Assembly: GCA_039621445.1 (NCBI GenBank)
Contig: CP154957.1
Span: 44,760,309 to 44,824,308 of the forward strand
Length of the DNA stretch: 64,000 nucleotides
Origin: Euglena gracilis
Taxonomy: Eukaryota > Euglenida > Euglenophyceae > Euglenales
Direction of reading: 5' to 3'
The position numbers and the translations under genes are program-made. The notes below the pieces were generated by a model. It ran no database searches. It was not told the DNA's origin and saw only the letters and a list, made by a program, of their open reading frames with translations. Positions 58,261-64,000 of the stretch are shown in pieces (position 1 is the first letter of the stretch; each line of letters opens with the position of its first letter).

Positions 58261-58854
58261 TCGGGCCCCCCCCACCCCTCCTTTGCCCTCCCTGACCGGC
58301 CTCCACGGCCCCCCACCACACTGCAGTAGCATGCCTGGCCCTGCCCGGCCGGGTGACTGGCAGTGGAGTCGGGCCAGTGTTGGCCCAGCAGGGAAGGGGC
58401 TTGCTTTTGTCTGGGATTGTGAGTTTGAGGGGAATGGGTCCTGGGCCAAGCTTCTTTGAAGGAAGTGCTTCCCAGGGGGGCCTGTCTGGGCCATGTGCAC
58501 TTGGCCGATGGCTAGCGTCCTGCCACTGTTCATACAGGTTGTGTACTGTGCAGACCGACATCGAACCTCTTCTCCGCCCTGCCTCCTGTATCCGTGGTCC
58601 ACTAACTTCATTAACTCCATCAACTCCACCCGTCCAAGTTCCTTTCATCATCACTCTCCACCCTTTGACCAAATGTCGCGAACAACCCCTGACCCGTCCA
58701 ACGTTTGTCTCCCTGCAGCGATTGCTGTCTCATCGCCACATTACATCGCATCGCCCACCTATTTTTCCTTTTTTCAAAGGCCACACAAGCCACCTCCCAT
58801 CTGCAGTCACACCAATTATTTCTGTGTCAGGGAACAGCCAGCCCCCCTCCCCCT

Positions 58855-59150
58855 GGAAACTGTCATGCCTGAGAACCTGTCAGGGTTCCACCTGGGAAAC
58901 TGTCGTGATCCCTGTTACCGGCCAACCTGTCAATGTGGGAAGTTGTCAGGGTCCCTGGTACTGGCCAACCTGTCAGGGTCATTTTTCATTGCATTTTTCA
59001 TTGCTTTTCGTCTGAAATGCCCTGCCCGGGAAACTGTCAATGCCGCCCAGGAAATTATCTGGGTCCTTGGCACCAGCCAACATGTCATGAGATAGGAAGC
59101 TGCCAGGGTTCCCGGTACCGGCCAACCTGTCAGGCGACAGTTCCCCGGGG
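58855..59150. repeat. Dispersed 'CTGTCAGGGTCCCTGGTAC' repeat, copy 2
   Basis: Same phrases as 46590-46875, including 'ggaagttgtcagggtccctggtactggccaacctgtcaggg' split over 58935-58978. No coding signal. Confidence 0.7.
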
Positions 59151-59587
59151 GGGGGGGGGGTAGGCACCATTCATTGATCCCCCCAGGCTATACCAGTGAA
59201 TCAGTACCATCCTGTTCCGTTTTCTGCCGCCCCATTCCTGTCCCTCATTCATCCATTACTCCAGCAGCTGGGATGACAGTGATGCACCACAGGTGCGTGT
59301 TCGGGGAAGGATTCGGTCAAAATGTTTTGGCGCATCCTTTGAGTGGTCGCCTCCCCCATCCCTCCCCTCTGCCCTCCCCTTATTTTTCTTTCGCACCCCC
59401 CTGGCTTCCCTTGTTTGGGGCTAACGGCTGCCTCTCCACATGCCATTAGGCGAGGGGTGGCTTTGCATGTGCTTTGCTTGTTTCCCAACATTTTGATAGA
59501 TGATTTGCACGTATGCTTTGCCGAACAGAAAATGCTTTCCACTTCAGAACTCTCGGGTGTGTAGGATGATTCTGAATGTGCTGGGGT

Positions 59588-59878
59588 CAGGGATTTTTTT
59601 AAGTTTGGACCCCCGGGGGGGGGGAGGGGGGTAGGGTGGGTTGGTCCGCCGGACCCCCTCCCCCCCCGGGGGGGTCCCCCCGGAGGGGGGTGGGATATAC
59701 TTTTCGGCGCCGCAGGCGCCGAAAAAATTCTATTTTTAGCACTTTTCGCGATTTTTCGGCCATTTGTGGGTCCCCCGGGACCCCCTCCCCCCCCCAGCGG
59801 GCCGCCCCCCAAGGGGGTGGGTGGGGGGGTGGGGGGGGGACCCCCCCCTCCCCCCCCGGTCTTAAAAAAAAACACCTG
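59588..59878. mobile_element. CAGGGATTTTTTTAAG element with perfect 8-bp direct repeat (291 bp)
   Basis: Left CAGGGATTTTTTTAAG and right CTTAAAAAAAAACACCTG are inverted. Flanking gctggggt is identical on both sides (59580-59587, 59879-59886). The interior is close to 7696-7964, including 'ttctatttttagcacttttc'. Confidence 0.9.
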
Positions 59879-60399
59879 GCTGGGGTACATAATTCAGACT
59901 GGGGGGATAAATCTGCAAGCTCTATCATTTGTAATGTCCAAATTTTGAAGATTGGTTGCGCGGAGGATGTTGCGTAGGCCTCCAACAAAGTAGAACGACA
60001 TCCCAGAAGCAAAGCCCCTGATGCACGCCTCCCATTGTGCAGTGCGTCCCACTCAAGCCTGGCCCAAAGCACAAAGAAGCCACCGTGCCACTTTGTTGGC
60101 ATTTGCTCCGCCTCAGTTTGTCATCGTCGGTGGCATAGCAGCACTAGAGTTTTTTTTTTGAAGAAAAGTTTGGTGACCCCCGGGGGAAGGGCATGGATTG
60201 GTCCCCCCCCTCCCAGGTGTATGGGTCGGGCCGAGTGGGTGGTTTTGCTGTATTTTTGGTGTCAAGCGCCAAAATTTTCCTGGCTCCCAAAATTGACCAC
60301 CCAAAAGAGCGTACCCCCCTCGAGTGGCCCCTGCCCTAGGAAGGGGATGCGTGCGTCTGGACCCCCCTCCCCCAGGTCCAAGAAAAACCTCTGAGCAGC

Positions 60400-61500
60400 G
60401 CCCCCTTTCCTGTGGAGGTGGCATTTGGCACTGACCGTCCCTCCTCGATTCCCCTCCCTCGTTCTGCCTCCCTCACTGGTGATGATCCTCTCATTTCATC
60501 CTCCTTATACAATGGTCAACGTCACTTCAGGACAACCCACACTGTGTTATATGTTGCCTCTCTCCCAAACGATAAAAGACAAGGAGTGCTGCAAAATAGT
60601 GGACTTTTTTCAAGATATGTATTATTTTTACCCCCATGTAGTTTTGAATATCCACCTGTTTTCATTCTGTAAAATGTTGGTATGTTGGACAACCAATATT
60701 CCATTGAGTTGCAATGAGTTGTGTGGAAAATCAACTTTCTTAGGCTGTTGTTCCGTCGTTTTTTTCATCTACACAGTGGATCATCTCAAGGGGTTAACTC
60801 TTGGCACTGACCAAATTCAGTTTGTGGCAATGAATTCCTGCTCAAATTGGCTGTCAGTCTTTTTGTCCATTCTTGTTGATTCTTCGAACGTTGGAATTTG
60901 ATATCTTCAGTCAGTTATTTTGCAGGTTCTTGAAACATGTGATTATAAGCTGATAAGGAGGATGAGTTTTGCATCAATTTCACAACCAACAACCAATTTT
61001 TTTTGGATAAGGTTACGCGGTGAGGAGCAATCAGTGGGTTCGGGTATACCAGAAACGGGTTGACCAGTTTGGCTGCATCCCGAGTTGACGTTTTCATGAA
61101 CACGCAACTTAAGATTATGAAACCGGACATTTATGAAGGTCAGTTGCTTCTGTCACATTACGAGGACCTGGAACATTTGGCGTGCACACATTTCGGTCCT
61201 GAAAGCAGCAAAGTTCCAGAAATTTTTTTTTATCATGCCACAACCATTGTCCAATTCAACTGCACATCGCGTCGCACAACACATCGTCCAAATGATGGAA
61301 AATCACTCGGCATCAAATTGTTCAAACAACAAGAACACAATTCTGCCGCTATGTCCATGTTTGTGCAGCTCGTTAGGACGATTTGTTCGAAATCTCCGTG
61401 ATTTATAACGGTTCGCGAGGCGTGCAAAAATCATGTTTTTGTTTTCCCAGGTGTGTGTCCCGGTGTTTAGGACTTTCGTAAAAATTGTCGAAAGTTGGTG
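60400..61500. other. Lower-GC region without recognised genes
   Basis: Composition drops towards balanced GC. Several short frames are open on both strands but none resembles the GC-rich exons elsewhere, has splice-flanked structure or a recognisable domain. Confidence 0.5.
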
Positions 61501-61504
61501 TTGC

Positions 61505-61815
61505 GCATTTGTCCGACAATATATATGCACACATATATATTATATTCATATATATATGTGTGTGTGTGTGTGTGTAATATATATATATAATATATATATA
61601 TAATATGTAATTATGTATTATTTATGTATTATGAATTATGTGTTATGTAGTATTGTGTATTTATTATGTATGCATTATGTATTATGTATATTATTTATGT
61701 ATTATTATGTATATTTATGTATAATATATATTATTTATTTATTATATATTTTACACACACACACACTTACACACACACACACACACACATACACACATAC
61801 TATATATAATATTTA
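61505..61815. repeat. TA/TAT-rich and CA microsatellite tract
   Basis: TATATA, TATTATG and CACACA repeats over about 300 bases. Confidence 0.9.
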
Positions 61816-61938
61816 GTGTGTGATCCGCCACCTGAGTGGAAGCCCGAGCGCACAGTGGTTGGTGGCTGGTAGGCTCTTTCTCAGGGTACACCGCCAAGTC
61901 ACCAGCGTTCATTTCTTGCAAAACCTGCTGCTCCCGCC

Positions 61939-62171
61939 CAGGTCCACCCGAAATGGCCAGCCACGTTGGGTACCCCCGGGAGGCGACCCCCGACGAGAGG
62001 TGTGTGCCGTCGCCGCCTCAGACGAGAGGGCGGGTGGCCTGGCGGGAGTGTGGTCGCCCCCCCCCCCCCCACGCCCACGCCGCTGAGGTGCATTGCATGC
62101 CCCCCTCCCAACCCAGGCAGTGCTATTACTCCACCATTGACCTCGGACACTCCTTGGAGGGGAACTGGAGG
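61939..62171 (+). CDS. Candidate exons of a third gene
   Basis: GC-rich island between AT and TG repeats. After gcccag (61938) one frame gives EMASHVGYPREATPDERCVP then QTRGRVAWREC. After acccag (62117) another gives QCYYSTIDLGHSLEGNWR with donor gtgtga. Acceptors and donor are plausible, but no family is recognised. Confidence 0.25.
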
Positions 62172-62174
62172 TGT

Positions 62175-62175
62175 G

Positions 62176-62217
<42 letters not shown>

Positions 62218-62308
62218 TGCGCACGCATGTGTGCGTGTGCCTGCGTGCCTGAGTGTATGCGTGTGAGCGTGTGTGCCTGTGTGCCTGTGTGTGCGCCTTT
62301 GTGTGTGT

Positions 62309-62406
<98 letters not shown>

Positions 62407-62640
62407 TGGTGTGTGTGCGCGCGCGTGTGTATTTGTGTGAGTATGTTTGTGTGCCTTCTTTTGTGTGTGTGTGTGTGTATGTGTGCCTGTGTGTGTGTGT
62501 GTGTGTGTGTGTGTGCACGCACTTGTGTGGCGTGCGTGTGTGTGCATGCTATCATGTGTCTGCCTGTGAGTGCGCGTGCGTCCATGAGTGCATGTGTGCG
62601 CGTGTGCATGCCTGTGTGTGCGCGCGCGTTCCTGCGTGCA
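62175..62640. repeat. TG microsatellite
   Basis: Nearly 400 bases of TG with GC, CC and CA interruptions. Cys/Val and His/Thr frames across it are artefacts. Confidence 0.95.
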
Positions 62641-62849
62641 TTCAAACATTCAATAACAGCCGAAATTACTATTCCTTTTTTGAACCCTGAGCATACGGGC
62701 CTGGCCCAACTTTCGGGGGGGGAGGCTGGGATAGATGGGTAGCGCGTTGGTTTGACATAGGTTGCGGGGGGTCTCGACCCCCCCCCCCACACCCTTGGGA
62801 GCAAGGTTGCAGGTGGGGGGAGGGGTCTGAGTCCTAAAGGCTTCCATTC

Positions 62850-63170
62850 CAGGGCGGTCCTTAAGGGACAGGAAAGTTTTTTTTTTTATTTTCTTAAGGA
62901 CCGCTCCCCTTTCGGCAAAAGGGCTGACCAAAGGCCGGACTGGGACTTGAACGGGGTCCAAAATTAAAAAAAAATCCAAAAAGCACATTTTTTGATAATT
63001 TGGGTGGATTGGCGATGGTCCAAGGGTGCCAAGAGTCATTTTTTTTTCCTGATGTCGACCTGTTTTCACCGAAGAATGCCAAATTTATTTGCCCATTTTC
63101 CTGTATATTTTCATTGAGTGTGCTGGGACAGCGGAGTTTTTTTTTATTTATTTGCTTAAGGACCGCCCTG
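62850..63170. mobile_element. CAGGGCGGTCCTTAAG element, copy 2, perfect 8-bp direct repeat (321 bp)
   Basis: Ends CAGGGCGGTCCTTAAG and CTTAAGGACCGCCCTG are a perfect 16-bp inverted pair. The 8-mer ttccattc is identical on both sides (62842-62849, 63171-63178). It is highly similar to 4566-4878 throughout ('gggtggat..gatggtccaagggtgcca', 'gatgtcgacctgttt'). It is the clearest member for defining the family. Confidence 0.92.
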
Positions 63171-63231
63171 TTCCATTCTCACTGTTTTGCTTTGTACTTG
63201 GGGCCACGGAAAAGGGAATAGCTCAGGCAGA

Positions 63232-64000
63232 GAGGAAAATGAGGGATCTTTGGAAAGCCACCTGAACAAGAAAAACCATTTCTGTGGTTGAGAGTCTATT
63301 CACATCGAGAATCTGTAAGAATGCCGTCACATTACGGCTCCCAAATAACGAAATTTCTCTTTGAATCTGTATAAATTACGCAAACGCATGGCGTGCACAC
63401 ACCAATTTGGCTGAAGCCAACTTCTGAGGGAAAACTTCTGGGGGAAAGCAAAATTCCTGACGGTATTTTGTTTTCAATGCTGACAAGATCCTGACTCTGC
63501 CTTTTTTGGCCATCGTGTGTCAAACAAATCATTTTTTCAAAATGAATCAGAGTTAAAGGCTGTTGACCGAAATATTTTTTTTGGAAATTGGTTAATCTCA
63601 ATTCAAAATTGCTCAAAAATGATGGGGAAACAATTGGAATGGCTGGAGCATGGGTAACATCCTATTCAGCAGTATTTTCATTTTTCCCAATTCTTGTTCT
63701 CGTTCTTTTTTTATATTTTCCCGTGTTTTACATATTTTATAGGGTCTTTATTTTTTCATATTATTAATTAATTAATTAATTAATTATTATTTAATCTTTA
63801 TTTATTATTTTTATTGTTATTATTTTTTTGTATTATATTTATGTTTATCATGCCTATTTTTTTTTATTTTTTATGTTTTTGTTTTTTTTTTTTTGTCTTT
63901 TTTGCTTGCTTTCTTTCTTGTGTGTCTTTTTTTTCAGGCCAAATGTTTCAAAATTGGTTTAAAATGATGGGGGGGAATGAATTTTTGAGGGTTTTTGCAT
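63232..64000. other. AT-rich non-coding tail of the window
   Basis: No exon supported. From 63690 it becomes T-rich with TTAAT and TTATT repeats. Confidence 0.6.

Noticed and set aside
57628-58672. Minus-strand frames of 300 residues
   Set aside because: Gly/Arg/Ala-rich shadow of GC-rich sequence; it ends in low-complexity DNA and has no recognised domain.
60425-60901. 158-residue + frame in the lower-GC region
   Set aside because: Lower-GC codon use unlike the real exons, no paralog or domain, and overlapping frames on the other strand; it could be chance.

Overview
This is nuclear DNA of a unicellular eukaryote. It has GT–AG introns, GC-rich exons in low-complexity intronic DNA, many microsatellites, and TTAGGG-type telomeric repeats inside the chromosome. 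No bacterial operon, rRNA or CRISPR array is visible. I cannot assign the species; TTAGGG and the animal-like extracellular modules fit a protist, but this is inference.

Almost all convincing coding sequence lies on the + strand in two tandem paralogous genes. Gene 1 enters from the left edge and ends near 19.5-19.9 kb. Gene 2 starts at 23534 with a signal peptide and runs to at least 57.0 kb. Gene 2 encodes a secreted-side astacin-type zinc metallopeptidase, then an Ig/HYR-like segment, an EGF-like module, two lectin-like (LamG/ConA-like) regions and a CHB_HEX_C/Fn3-associated-like module. After these come a long Thr/Ser/Pro mucin-like stalk in several exons, a sushi/CCP-like module, an unclassified paralogous ectodomain, one transmembrane helix and a short basic cytoplasmic tail. 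Gene 1 shows the same order from the EGF module on; its protease end lies outside the window. Exon-by-exon comparison of the two copies is the main evidence for the gene models.

The striking feature is what interrupts the exons. Besides ordinary GT–AG introns, many exons of one paralog are cut by segments absent from the other. These usually begin CAGG/CAGA and end CCTG/TCTG, carry terminal inverted repeats, have C/G-run cores, and are flanked by (often imperfect) 8-bp direct repeats. These are hallmarks of small non-autonomous hAT-like transposons. Removing the element plus one copy of the direct repeat restores the reading frame and usually the exact length of the paralog. In gene 2 it also joins HELGH to [10 protein letters not shown], recreating the astacin zinc site. 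Several have no GT–AG pair that restores the frame. They look like transposon-derived intervening sequences removed precisely, by RNA splicing or DNA elimination.

Layout: 1-19.9 kb gene 1; 19.9-23.5 kb intergenic; 23.5-57.0 kb gene 2, with a 2.8-kb inverted structure around a telomere-like array (28.7-31.5 kb) and a minisatellite (48.4-50.0 kb) in its introns; 57-64 kb mostly repeats, AT-rich DNA and weak candidate exons. Exon ends without a paralog or splice signal are approximate.
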